Source: Candidatus Naiadarchaeum limnaeum
GTDB lineage: Archaea > Undinarchaeota > Undinarchaeia > Undinarchaeales > Naiadarchaeaceae
Direction: 5' to 3'
NCBI GenBank assembly: GCA_014189685.1
Contig: DVAB01000005.1
Location: forward strand, 1-14,865
DNA: 14,865 nucleotides
Below, in pieces: positions 6,622 through 13,861 of this stretch. Below the pieces are notes generated by a model. It was not told the DNA's origin. It was given only the letters and a program-made list of their open reading frames with translations, and did not search any database. Position numbers and translations under genes: made by a program. Within the stretch, counting starts at the first letter, position 1; the number at the start of each line of letters is the position of its first letter.

Positions 6622-8294
6622 AAAACAAACGCAAAATTCTTTTAGTGATATTAACTCTGCTTTTGATTATGGTCATAGCTTTTCCTACACCAACCGTACT
6701 AGCAAAGAAAAGTTCTCATATGCCTGCTACGGAAAGTGATATAACTATAGGCAATGTTGCATCGGGATACGCACACTTTAACAAGCCATCGTGCGATCAA
6801 ATTCCAATTGACGAACCGCGCTCAAATCATAATGATATGGTTTATGGGGGCACGGCTATCCATGGACACTTTTTTACTTTTGATCCGACAACAGATACTT
6901 TTACTGATAAAGGGATACCTGTACCGCATGATCCTTTTCAAACAATTGTAGATCTTACAATAGGAAAGGATGGTAAAGTTTATGGGCTATCATATCAAGA
7001 AAATACTCTATTTATCTACGATCCTGCAACAGATACAACATTAACAAGAGGTCCTATTTCTGATCCGCAGCTAACTGGAGGCACTCTTACAGCTGGTTTA
7101 GATGGGAGAATCTATGGATCAATAAGCACACTTGTTGGGAGTTTGAAAGTGTTTATGTACAATCCTGCTACAAATACATTTAGACAAAATGTTATTGATT
7201 TTTTTGTTGAGAGTACTATTGGAGAACTGACAACTGGATCTGATGGAAAAATATATGCTGGTGCGCGGAGTGGCAGGCAAGCAGTTAATAGCGGACATCT
7301 TGTTATTTATGACCCTGCCTCAGATAAAGCAAGTGATAAAGGAAAACCATTTCCATTTATTGATGGTATTTGGGCCCTAACAGCAACCGACTCCGGCATA
7401 ATTTATGGTGTTGCGGTCGATTATAGTACTACTGATATTGTTTACTTGTTTTCATATGATCCCGCAACAGATACTTTTACTAATAGAGGAACTTTAATGA
7501 ACAATGGAATAGTGTGGCATAATGCTATGACAACTGGTAATGATGATTTTATTTATATAGGAGGAAGTGAAATACGAAGTAGTACTATACTCATCCATAA
7601 GCTTTTCATATATGATACACGCACATCCACATTATCCAGTAAAGAAATTCAGCCGATAGATAAAAGGCCATTTGCTTTAGCAACAGCTCCTGATGGAAAA
7701 ATATACATTGGCACAGGAACAAGTACTGATACTGGAGGGGTTCGTTCTCCTACAGATTTAATTGTTTACGATCCAGTTACTCAAAGCTTTACATCTAAAG
7801 GAGATGCAGTTGCAGGAGAATTATATATTAGTGCTTTGGCGATCAATGATATCTTCTCTTCCTCAACAACCACCCCAACAGCAGATGCAGGCCTAGACCA
7901 AACAGTTCTTGTAAATGAAATTGTAAATTTGAACGGTCAAGGAACAGATCCTGATGGTTTCATAACTTTATACGAGTGGGACTTTGAAGGAGATGGGATA
8001 TATGACTGGAGCTCTACAACATCCGGTGTAACTAATCATGTTTACACTTTGGTAGGAATTTACGATGCGACATTGAGAGTAACAGATAATGATGGCCTAC
8101 AAGATACTGATTTTGCAATTATAAATGCCATCGAAAAAGAAGAAACGCAATGCAACCCAAGAGATTTACCAAGCTGGTATAAAGGATGTTACCAAAACTC
8201 GGATTGTTGCCCTGGCTGGATTTGTTTGTACATGCCAAACCTTCCGGATAATAAACCGGGAAAGTGCATCCTAGCCAATGAATTTGACAATTGA
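6618..8294 (+). CDS. Secreted seven-repeat beta-propeller with PKD domain and knottin-like C-terminus
   Basis: A 558-residue exported protein. A hydrophobic signal peptide (about 1-29, ending TVLA) is followed by seven repeats built around a strand such as LFIYDPATDT-x-T-x-x-G (near 86, 131, 178, 228, 277, 329 and 381), several preceded by DGKVYG or DGKIYIG. This is the pattern of a seven-bladed beta-propeller. Residues about 418-505 form a PKD domain (TADAGLDQTV, YEWDFEGDG, YDATLRVTDNDG). The last 47 residues carry six cysteines (512, 524, 530, 531, 536, 550) in a C-x11-C-x5-CC-x4-C-x13-C order typical of inhibitor-cystine-knot peptides. There is no transmembrane anchor. The ATG overlaps the stop of the anchored surface protein by ATGA, so the two may form a complex. 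Propellers and PKD domains usually mediate protein or glycan binding; the partner is unknown. Confidence 0.88.
   Translation: MKNKRKILLVILTLLLIMVIAFPTPTVLAKKSSHMPATESDITIGNVASGYAHFNKPSCDQIPIDEPRSNHNDMVYGGTAIHGHFFTFDPTTDTFTDKGIPVPHDPFQTIVDLTIGKDGKVYGLSYQENTLFIYDPATDTTLTRGPISDPQLTGGTLTAGLDGRIYGSISTLVGSLKVFMYNPATNTFRQNVIDFFVESTIGELTTGSDGKIYAGARSGRQAVNSGHLVIYDPASDKASDKGKPFPFIDGIWALTATDSGIIYGVAVDYSTTDIVYLFSYDPATDTFTNRGTLMNNGIVWHNAMTTGNDDFIYIGGSEIRSSTILIHKLFIYDTRTSTLSSKEIQPIDKRPFALATAPDGKIYIGTGTSTDTGGVRSPTDLIVYDPVTQSFTSKGDAVAGELYISALAINDIFSSSTTTPTADAGLDQTVLVNEIVNLNGQGTDPDGFITLYEWDFEGDGIYDWSSTTSGVTNHVYTLVGIYDATLRVTDNDGLQDTDFAIINAIEKEETQCNPRDLPSWYKGCYQNSDCCPGWICLYMPNLPDNKPGKCILANEFDN
6873..7802 (+). 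repeat. Seven propeller repeats
   Basis: Seven copies of a strand motif resembling YDPATDTFTxKG are spaced by about 45-52 residues, covering residues 86-395. DNA similarity is visible between copies, for example ACAGATACTTTTACT at the first and fifth, which suggests relatively recent blade duplication. Confidence 0.8.
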
Positions 8295-8315
8295 AGAGGA
8301 GGGGAGCAATATTTG
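8283..8315 (+). repeat. Imperfect direct repeat, copy 1
   Basis: Starts TTTGACAATTGAAGAGGAGG and matches 8431-8463 at 28 of 33 positions without gaps. It covers the end and stop of the propeller gene and runs into the spacer. Confidence 0.7.
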
Positions 8316-8399
8316 GGACAATTGGGTATCTCTATGTTAGAAGAAATGGCCTTGCAGCAAAAAAGCTCCAATCAACTTCGTAGCTATAATATGGTTTAA
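8313..8399 (+). other. Candidate 28-codon small ORF, possibly a relic
   Basis: A TTG at 8313 opens a 28-codon frame ending in TAA at 8397-8399. A good Shine-Dalgarno-like AGGAGGGGA (8297-8305) sits seven bases upstream, just after the propeller stop. An internal ATG lies at 8334. No family is recognisable, there is no hydrophobic segment, and the rare start codon argues against it. It may instead be the decayed start of a gene, because the repeat places it opposite the start of the gene at 8448. Confidence 0.2.
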
Positions 8400-8402
8400 A
8401 TA
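8395..8402 (+). promoter_or_regulatory. TATA-like box before the second beta-helix gene
   Basis: TTTAAATA, preceded by GG, is a good box A core. It predicts initiation near 8425, leaving a short leader of about 20-40 nt before the candidate starts (TTG 8439, ATG 8448, GTG 8463). Confidence 0.45.
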
Positions 8403-8430
8403 CTGGAGTTCATACTTGCATTTGATAATA

Positions 8431-8463
8431 TTTGACAATTGAAAAGGATGAGAACAATTTTTG
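8431..8463 (+). repeat. Imperfect direct repeat, copy 2
   Basis: Starts TTTGACAATTGAAAAGGATG and matches 8283-8315 at 28 of 33 positions, exactly 148 bp downstream. It includes the start region of the second beta-helix gene. Confidence 0.7.
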
Positions 8464-10868
8464 TGAACAAAAAAATATACACAGTACTTATTATAGCTTT
8501 AGCGCTGTTTTTTGTAAAAATTAATTTCGCGGCCGCGGATTGCACGAATGGAAACAATCCGCCTACAGATGGAGATTGGCTAATTGGGAATGAAACAATT
8601 TGCGAGGATATGGCAATTGTTCTGAATGGGAATTTAACTATAAATGATACTGGAAATGCGACTTTTAGGAATGTCACTCTTTACCTAAACTCATCTTATA
8701 ATCTTTCAAACGGAATCTCTGTTTCGGGGGGTTCTTATTATATCTACCCTAATTCTGCAGGTGAGCCATCTAGCATACTTGCTTATGATCCACTGTATCA
8801 CTACAAATTTGCAGTTTACAGTGGCTCAACTTTTATAATTGCTGATTCTGAGGTAAGTGATGTTGGGATAAATTCAGATTTAGACAAAAGCGGTCTTTAT
8901 ATAGCAGCGCACAATGCAATAGTCAACAGCAGCAATATAAGCAATAGCGTGCATGGAGTAATTGTTGATTTTGCAAACAACACTCAAATAATAGGAAACG
9001 ATATATTCGATATTGACTTCTTTGGAGTTCTTTTATTTGACTCCAATTACGCACTAATTTCGGATAATTTTATTGAAGATGTCGGCGCAGATGGCGTAAG
9101 AGTTGTTGCCTTTTTTGCAACAAGCAACCACAATGTTATCAACGGAAATACAATTCTCAATCCGCCAGAAGCTGGAATACTTGTTGATAAAGCGTCAGAC
9201 ATCAATATAACGGAAAATTTAATTCAAAACTCGGAACAGGAAGGAATAAGTATAGAAAATGTGAACACAACTGCGCTTATCGCAAACAATACAATAACTT
9301 CTTCAGGATTCACAGGGATTAAAGTTTTTAATTCTATAGGAGGAAATTATCTAAAACTATTGGGAAATTCTGTCTCAGATACCCAGAATATAGCAGGAAT
9401 TTGGCTTGCTAAAACAAACTTCACAGATATCGGCTACAATAATTTAAGCGAAAACTATGTTGGGCTATATTTGACAGATAGCCAAAACAATTCTATACAT
9501 GATAACACGATCTATCTAAGTGAGAAGAATGGAATATACTTAACTGGTTTTACATTTGGAAACAGGGAAACCGCAAATAACACTATTGAAAACAATACAA
9601 TCTCAAACACAACAATCGGACCAGAAATTACATTGGCCGATTCAGATTCGAATGTAATTAAAAATAACACAATTCTTTCTGATATGACTGGAATTTATCT
9701 CAGCAGTTCGCATAAGAATAACTTATTTTTAAATAATCTTGAAAGTAGCGTCGCGACAGTGGGAACAGGAATTGCTTCAGACTACGGATCTACGAATAAC
9801 AATATAAGCGAAAACGAAATCAAATTTTTTGGACTTGGGATTTATTTAAAAGAGAACATTGATACAACAATTGCAAATAACGAATTCGTAAAGAATGGCT
9901 ATGGGATAATAATGGGCGATTCATTTGGAATAGACGTTTTTAATAACTTGATTAATAACACAGATCCGCTTGCAATAGGAGGATTTGGAATTGAAATATT
10001 TAGGTCAAACGCAACAATAGGGGGTAACGAAGTAATAAAGTATAGCCATGGCATTTATATTAGCGATAACTCATATCCCATCATTGAGAATAACACTCTT
10101 GCCTCAAACGAGGCTTTTGGAATATTTCTGATCAACTCCTCAGCGATTACCTCGCCCCCGGATCTAAATGGGACAAACACATTTGCTCCAAATAATTCAG
10201 AGGGTAGAATACTCCAGCAATGGTTTTTAACAGTTAGAGTTATAGATACGAATTCAAATCCGATAGAGGGAGCTGATGTACTTGTATGTCAGAACATAAC
10301 TAATACATGCTGGGGCACGATGACAGACCCAAATGGATATGTTTATAATTTGGGTGCTATTGAATACGATATTAACAATTCTGGAATCCTTACAGATTGG
10401 AGTCTGCATAACATCTCCGCAAACAAAACAGGTTATGTTACAAACTCAACTCTTGAAACAATTGATTCTTATAAATCAATTATAATTCAATTGGCGCCTA
10501 TACCTCCTACACCGCCACCACAGCTACAAGGAGAAGGCGGAGGCGCAAACATTGGCACAGGACTGCATACAAACTCATCAGGAAAGCCAGAAGCAGGAGT
10601 ACTCAGAGCTCCACAACCTCCTGCACTGCCAGTTCCAACTCCGACAGTTACTACACCTGCCCCGGCCCCTGAGCCAGCCACAATTCCACCATCAGCAGGC
10701 CCAACTGGTTTAATAACATTGGCACGAATTAGGGAAAATTCACTCTGGCTTTTATTAGTAATAGCTATGCTAATTATGGGGTATTACTCATACAGAAAGT
10801 ATGGAAAAAAGCGCACAACTTCAAGAAAAGTTTATAAAACCAATCTGTACTCTATAGAAGTGACATGA
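8448..10868 (+). CDS. Membrane-anchored NosD-like beta-helix surface protein
   Basis: An 806-residue surface protein, counted from ATG 8448. A signal peptide (about 1-30, ending NFAAA) precedes a Cys32/Cys52 pair and an N-terminal cap. Residues about 140-570 are right-handed beta-helix rungs (for example NNSIHDNTIYLSEKNGIYL), typical of PbH1/NosD-like repeats. Residues about 590-682 look like a carboxypeptidase-regulatory-like/Ig domain (LTVRVIDTNSNPIEGADVLV, ISANKTGYV) with two cysteines. A long Pro/Thr/Ala stalk follows (683-750), then a transmembrane helix (about 765-781) and a basic tail. N-x-S/T sequons are abundant. The start is uncertain: TTG 8439 and GTG 8463 are in frame; ATG 8448 is favoured as the only ATG, while GTG 8463 has an AGGATGAG ten bases upstream. 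Related NosD proteins in copper enzyme maturation are periplasmic, but this one looks structural or adhesive. Ligand unknown. Confidence 0.88.
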   Translation: MRTIFVNKKIYTVLIIALALFFVKINFAAADCTNGNNPPTDGDWLIGNETICEDMAIVLNGNLTINDTGNATFRNVTLYLNSSYNLSNGISVSGGSYYIYPNSAGEPSSILAYDPLYHYKFAVYSGSTFIIADSEVSDVGINSDLDKSGLYIAAHNAIVNSSNISNSVHGVIVDFANNTQIIGNDIFDIDFFGVLLFDSNYALISDNFIEDVGADGVRVVAFFATSNHNVINGNTILNPPEAGILVDKASDINITENLIQNSEQEGISIENVNTTALIANNTITSSGFTGIKVFNSIGGNYLKLLGNSVSDTQNIAGIWLAKTNFTDIGYNNLSENYVGLYLTDSQNNSIHDNTIYLSEKNGIYLTGFTFGNRETANNTIENNTISNTTIGPEITLADSDSNVIKNNTILSDMTGIYLSSSHKNNLFLNNLESSVATVGTGIASDYGSTNNNISENEIKFFGLGIYLKENIDTTIANNEFVKNGYGIIMGDSFGIDVFNNLINNTDPLAIGGFGIEIFRSNATIGGNEVIKYSHGIYISDNSYPIIENNTLASNEAFGIFLINSSAITSPPDLNGTNTFAPNNSEGRILQQWFLTVRVIDTNSNPIEGADVLVCQNITNTCWGTMTDPNGYVYNLGAIEYDINNSGILTDWSLHNISANKTGYVTNSTLETIDSYKSIIIQLAPIPPTPPPQLQGEGGGANIGTGLHTNSSGKPEAGVLRAPQPPALPVPTPTVTTPAPAPEPATIPPSAGPTGLITLARIRENSLWLLLVIAMLIMGYYSYRKYGKKRTTSRKVYKTNLYSIEVT

Positions 10869-11884
10869 GCAGAGCTATAACAATTGCGCTAGTAATTTTT
10901 GTGCTTTTAGTTAGTGGATGTATTAGTTCCCCTACTATAGAAAAAATAAAACCAACGCCCTTAAAACTCCCAAAACCAACACAACTAATTGTTCAATCTG
11001 AACCGAGCGCGGACAATAAGTTTGCTGAGGTTACTGTGCAATTGTGGACTGTAACTACTTATCCTCGGCTAGTTAATGGAACTATTGTTGATACTTATTA
11101 TCAAGGAAGAACTGCTGTTGAGGGGGTATTAAATGTAGAAATAGTTGATGCTGATGGAAAAAGAGTTTATTGGAATAATAACACTATAAAGGCAGCAGAT
11201 CTGATGACAACTACAAACATCACAAATGAAATAGACGCAGATACGCTCTTTGGTAGATTTAAAGGATATCAATTCAGGATTCCAATAAATGAAATAGTAA
11301 AAAGCACAAAGACTCTTGGTGTATTAAAAGTTGGTTTAATCCTGCCAGAGGGACTTGAGGTTAAAGAAGAAGTAGCTTTTTATCAAATACCAACAACAGC
11401 TCCAAGTGAAAAAAAGATCAGTTATGAGCAGGAATACCTGAATAGCAGAAAAGTTTATAATTTATATCAAGAGAGAGGCGGGCTAAAGCTAACACTTGAG
11501 AGCACAGGCTATTTCAACTTTTATAGCGAGTATTGGTTAGGCGGGTCAGGAACGAAAAAAGTTTATAGAATAGATACAATTGTTGAAAACATAGCAAAGG
11601 ATGGCAAAGAAAGAACATACATATTTGGCGATGCAGCACTAATAGTAGATGGAAAGCAATACCAATTAAGCAGCGATGAAGCTACAAATCCAATCTATGA
11701 GGGTGCTTCCAAAAAAATTACATTCTATACAGAACATCCAATTTATCAATCTAGAGCAGCAGACACTCCTCAAAATATAAATGGAAAGACAATAAGATTC
11801 GTGCCCGGAGATGCTCAAGTAACGGGTGAGGATATCTATGACTACTCTCGAGAGAAATTTAAAGAGTTTGAATTTGTTGGATAG
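10865..11884 (+). CDS. Predicted lipoprotein, unknown function
   Basis: A 339-residue protein beginning with a short hydrophobic signal and a lipobox LVSGC, so Cys19 is the probable lipidated residue after cleavage. The mature part is beta-rich. One half (about 55-170) contains AEVTVQLWTVTTYPRLVNGT and KVGLILPEG; the other (about 200-339) contains GLKLTLESTGYFNFYSEYWL and TYIFGDAALIVDG. There is no second membrane segment. I do not recognise a family. The ATG overlaps the stop of the anchored beta-helix gene by ATGA, so the two are probably translated together, and a role as an accessory to that surface protein is inferred. Its TAG abuts the stop codon of the convergent flavoprotein gene with no spacer, so any 3' untranslated regions overlap. 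Confidence 0.85.
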   Translation: MSRAITIALVIFVLLVSGCISSPTIEKIKPTPLKLPKPTQLIVQSEPSADNKFAEVTVQLWTVTTYPRLVNGTIVDTYYQGRTAVEGVLNVEIVDADGKRVYWNNNTIKAADLMTTTNITNEIDADTLFGRFKGYQFRIPINEIVKSTKTLGVLKVGLILPEGLEVKEEVAFYQIPTTAPSEKKISYEQEYLNSRKVYNLYQERGGLKLTLESTGYFNFYSEYWLGGSGTKKVYRIDTIVENIAKDGKERTYIFGDAALIVDGKQYQLSSDEATNPIYEGASKKITFYTEHPIYQSRAADTPQNINGKTIRFVPGDAQVTGEDIYDYSREKFKEFEFVG

Positions 11885-13021
11885 CTAAAACCATCTCAAA
11901 ATCCTAGAGCGCTCGAAATCAATTTTTTTCTCGTAATTTTCCTCATTTGCTTCAGTTAAATTAACAACAGGATTCGGCTTTTCAAAAAATTTCCCATCTG
12001 TTTGTGTAGCCTTCCCATCCCCAACCTCTACGAAACAAGCGCCCTCGCCTTTGAAAATTTCTGTTTTTCCGCCTTTAATTTTTGCAATTATATTTTTTGC
12101 AACAATTTGCGCCTCTGCTTCTGCAAAAATTCCTGCTTTGGGCAGGGCCATTCCATTTGCAAGCTTGATTGTTGTGCAATCCCCAACTGCAAAAACATTC
12201 TCAAACTTTGTCTGCAGATTTTCAGAATTTACTTCTACCCAGGAATTTTCCTGCGCTAATCCGGATTGGACTAAAACTTTTGGAACTCTATGAGGCGGAA
12301 CAGCAATAACAATATCTGCTAAAATATCCTGTCCATTATCAAAAAACACTTTACCCTGCTTGAATTCCTTAACCTTATAACTTGGAAAATAATCAATTTT
12401 CTTTTTTGCAAGCATTTCTTTTACAATTTCCCCGTTTTCCTTCCCTGCAACAGGAATTGGCTGCGGCTCTGCAGTAAAAATTGCCATTTTGATATTTTGT
12501 CTTACAGCTCTTTCCCTGAAAAAGTCATCCAGCATAAATGCTGCCTCGTACGGGGCTGGAGGACATTTAAAAGGCATGGAACAAATTATTACTGCGATTT
12601 TTCCTTTTTCAAAATTTTCAATCCTTTCGTTTAGTTTTATAACTTGCTCCAAATCATACAGATTAAAACCATTATTAAATCCAGAGATTTGCTCAGGAGT
12701 GAGAGCTGCGCCAAGGGCAATAATTAGATAATCAAACACATACTCATCGTTTAAAGTATAGACTCTTTTATTCTGCGCATCAATTTTTACAATTTCCTCA
12801 TGAACTAAAAAAATTCCCTTTTTCTTTAATCCACTTAAATCATGAACAATCTCATCTTTTGATTTTTTGCCAACCAAAACCCATAATTTTGAAAGCCCCA
12901 TATAAAATTCACGCCTTTTGTCAAAAAGATAAATTTCGTGCGGCAGTTTTAAATCCTTGATTAAAATATTTGCAGCTTCCAGGCCGCCAAAGCCTGCCCC
13001 GAGGATTCCGATTTTTGCCAT
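11885..13021 (-). CDS. FAD-dependent oxidoreductase of the SQR/NDH-2-like family
   Basis: A 378-residue flavoprotein with the two-dinucleotide-binding-domain fold. The N-terminal Rossmann motif is KIGILGAGFGGLEAA (GxGxxG at 8-13), with the acidic FDK end of beta-2 at 33-36. Then come DYLIIALGAAL (98-108), the segment KCPPAPYEAAFMLDD (152-166) typical of sulfide:quinone oxidoreductase-like enzymes, and the second FAD motif NVFAVGDCTTI (275-285), where Asp281 would contact FAD. Cysteines are at 147, 153, 282 and 329. Cys153 aligns with one catalytic cysteine of SQR, but I cannot find a convincing set of all three, so sulfide oxidation is unproven; NADH:acceptor or disulfide reduction are alternatives. 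ATG 13021 is preferred over TTG 13039 because GILGAGFGG then follows directly and a TATA box lies about 25 nt upstream. The gene is convergent with the lipoprotein gene and divergent from the DUF4258 gene. Confidence 0.9.
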   Translation of the reverse strand: MAKIGILGAGFGGLEAANILIKDLKLPHEIYLFDKRREFYMGLSKLWVLVGKKSKDEIVHDLSGLKKKGIFLVHEEIVKIDAQNKRVYTLNDEYVFDYLIIALGAALTPEQISGFNNGFNLYDLEQVIKLNERIENFEKGKIAVIICSMPFKCPPAPYEAAFMLDDFFRERAVRQNIKMAIFTAEPQPIPVAGKENGEIVKEMLAKKKIDYFPSYKVKEFKQGKVFFDNGQDILADIVIAVPPHRVPKVLVQSGLAQENSWVEVNSENLQTKFENVFAVGDCTTIKLANGMALPKAGIFAEAEAQIVAKNIIAKIKGGKTEIFKGEGACFVEVGDGKATQTDGKFFEKPNPVVNLTEANEENYEKKIDFERSRILRWF

Positions 13022-13041
13022 ATAAGTTTCTAATTTCAACT

Positions 13042-13051
13042 GATTAATAAA
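13042..13051 (-). promoter_or_regulatory. TATA box for the flavoprotein gene
   Basis: On the minus strand this reads TTTATTAATC, centred about 25 nt before the ATG at 13021, which suits a leaderless message and supports that start over TTG 13039. Confidence 0.6.
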
Positions 13052-13081
13052 CTCTATTGGGGGTTACCTAGTTAAAAAAAG

Positions 13082-13089
13082 TTTATATG
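13082..13089 (+). promoter_or_regulatory. TATA box for the DUF4258-DUF2283 pair
   Basis: TTTATATG is centred about 26 nt before the ATG at 13112, supporting that start (leaderless) over the in-frame TTG at 13097. It lies back to back with the flavoprotein promoter in a 90-bp divergent spacer. Confidence 0.6.
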
Positions 13090-13111
13090 TTAAAAATTGC
13101 GCAGCTTTTTT

Positions 13112-13333
13112 ATGAAAAAAGATATCATATTCAGTCCGCACGCAAAGATGAGAATACTGCAACGTGGAATAAATGAGGAAACTATAATTGAGATAATCCG
13201 CAATCCTGAATATACATTAAAAAGTTTCCTTGAAAGAAAGATTGCAGTCAGAAAAATAGGAGACAAATCTTGGCACGTTATATATATTGAAGAAGAAAAG
13301 ATAATAAAGGTGGTGACGATATATTATGAATAA
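13112..13333 (+). CDS. DUF4258 family protein, probable toxin of a type II TA pair
   Basis: A 73-residue basic protein. The N-terminus SPHAKMRILQRGINEETIIE (about 8-27) is the H-A-x-x-R-M/I-x-x-R-G-I signature of DUF4258, followed by IIRNPE, then strands IAVRKIG, WHVIYIE and KVVTIYY. DUF4258 proteins resemble RelE/HigB-like ribonuclease toxins in size and context, but the activity of this one is unproven. The TAA overlaps the start of the DUF2283 gene by 8 bp, which is typical of a co-translated toxin-antitoxin operon. The start at ATG 13112 is chosen because of the TATA box 26 nt upstream; TTG 13097 is an alternative. Confidence 0.8.
   Translation: MKKDIIFSPHAKMRILQRGINEETIIEIIRNPEYTLKSFLERKIAVRKIGDKSWHVIYIEEEKIIKVVTIYYE
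13307..13317 (+). promoter_or_regulatory. Shine-Dalgarno site for the DUF2283 gene
   Basis: AAAGGTGGTGA lies inside the end of the DUF4258 gene, eight bases before the ATG at 13326. It supports that start over the second ATG at 13335 (17 bases away) and provides separate, strong initiation of the downstream partner. Confidence 0.7.
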
Positions 13334-13544
13334 TATGAAAATTGATAGAGACGAAGAATTGAATACAGCTTACATTTATATTAAGGATAGGGTTGAGAAA
13401 GGCGAGGCAAAGAAGACTATAGCTGTTAATGATGAGATTATTTTGGATTTCTCTGAGGATATGAAATTGCTTGGAATTGAAATTCTAAATGCTGAGAAAT
13501 ATTTGGGCAGTGCTGAAAAAAGAAAAGTTGCGCGGCCGGCTTAA
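13326..13544 (+). CDS. DUF2283 family protein, probable antitoxin partner
   Basis: A 72-residue acidic-to-neutral protein with the DUF2283 pattern: DEELNTAYIYIKD near the N-terminus (family form D-x-x-x-D-x-x-Y-I-x-L), a central VNDEIILDFSED, and the closing KLLGIEILNAEKYL (family form G-I-E-I-L-x-A). Members often sit next to DUF4258 genes, and the pair has been proposed as toxin-antitoxin; which component is toxic is inferred from the RelE-like look of DUF4258. No DNA-binding domain is visible, so autoregulation would need an unusual mechanism. The 8-bp overlap with DUF4258 and its own strong Shine-Dalgarno site suggest it is made in excess. The C-terminal tail is basic (EKRKVARPA). Confidence 0.82.
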   Translation: MNNMKIDRDEELNTAYIYIKDRVEKGEAKKTIAVNDEIILDFSEDMKLLGIEILNAEKYLGSAEKRKVARPA

Positions 13545-13552
13545 TCAATAAT

Positions 13553-13861
13553 TTACCATCCAGGATAAATCAATCCAACAACAATTGAAACTACTAACCC
13601 ACTTAATCCTGCAAGCAATATATTATTTGTGGCCCGAAAAATTAAAACTAAAGCCCCAACTCCGCTCAAAGCCATTATATTCGCAGGCGCAAAATGACCA
13701 TAAACAATTAAGCGATAAATTATTGGAAAAATTATTCCTGCACTAATAAAAACAATCAATTCCTGCGAAAAAAATCCGATTGAAAAATTTATAAAAATTC
13801 CTAAATACAAAAGCGCTGCTGCTATTAAAACAGAAAGTATTGAAGCTTTTGAGAGGGCCAT
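13553..13861 (-). CDS. Small four-helix membrane protein, unknown function
   Basis: A 102-residue, almost entirely hydrophobic protein with about four predicted transmembrane helices (near 7-27, 33-52, 60-76 and 80-98). Charged residues are scarce, and a short loop YRLIVYGHFAPAN sits between helices 2 and 3. No family is recognisable. Its ATG shares one base with the stop codon of the upstream zinc-finger membrane protein (TAATG), so the two are translationally coupled and may act as one membrane complex. It converges on the DUF2283 gene with an 8-bp spacer. Confidence 0.75.
   Translation of the reverse strand: MALSKASILSVLIAAALLYLGIFINFSIGFFSQELIVFISAGIIFPIIYRLIVYGHFAPANIMALSGVGALVLIFRATNNILLAGLSGLVVSIVVGLIYPGW

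Noticed and set aside
8189-8371. Minus-strand cysteine-containing 60-codon frame
   Set aside because: It is the shadow of the knottin-coding region on the other strand. Its cysteines have no knottin spacing and it has no promoter or ribosome-binding site.
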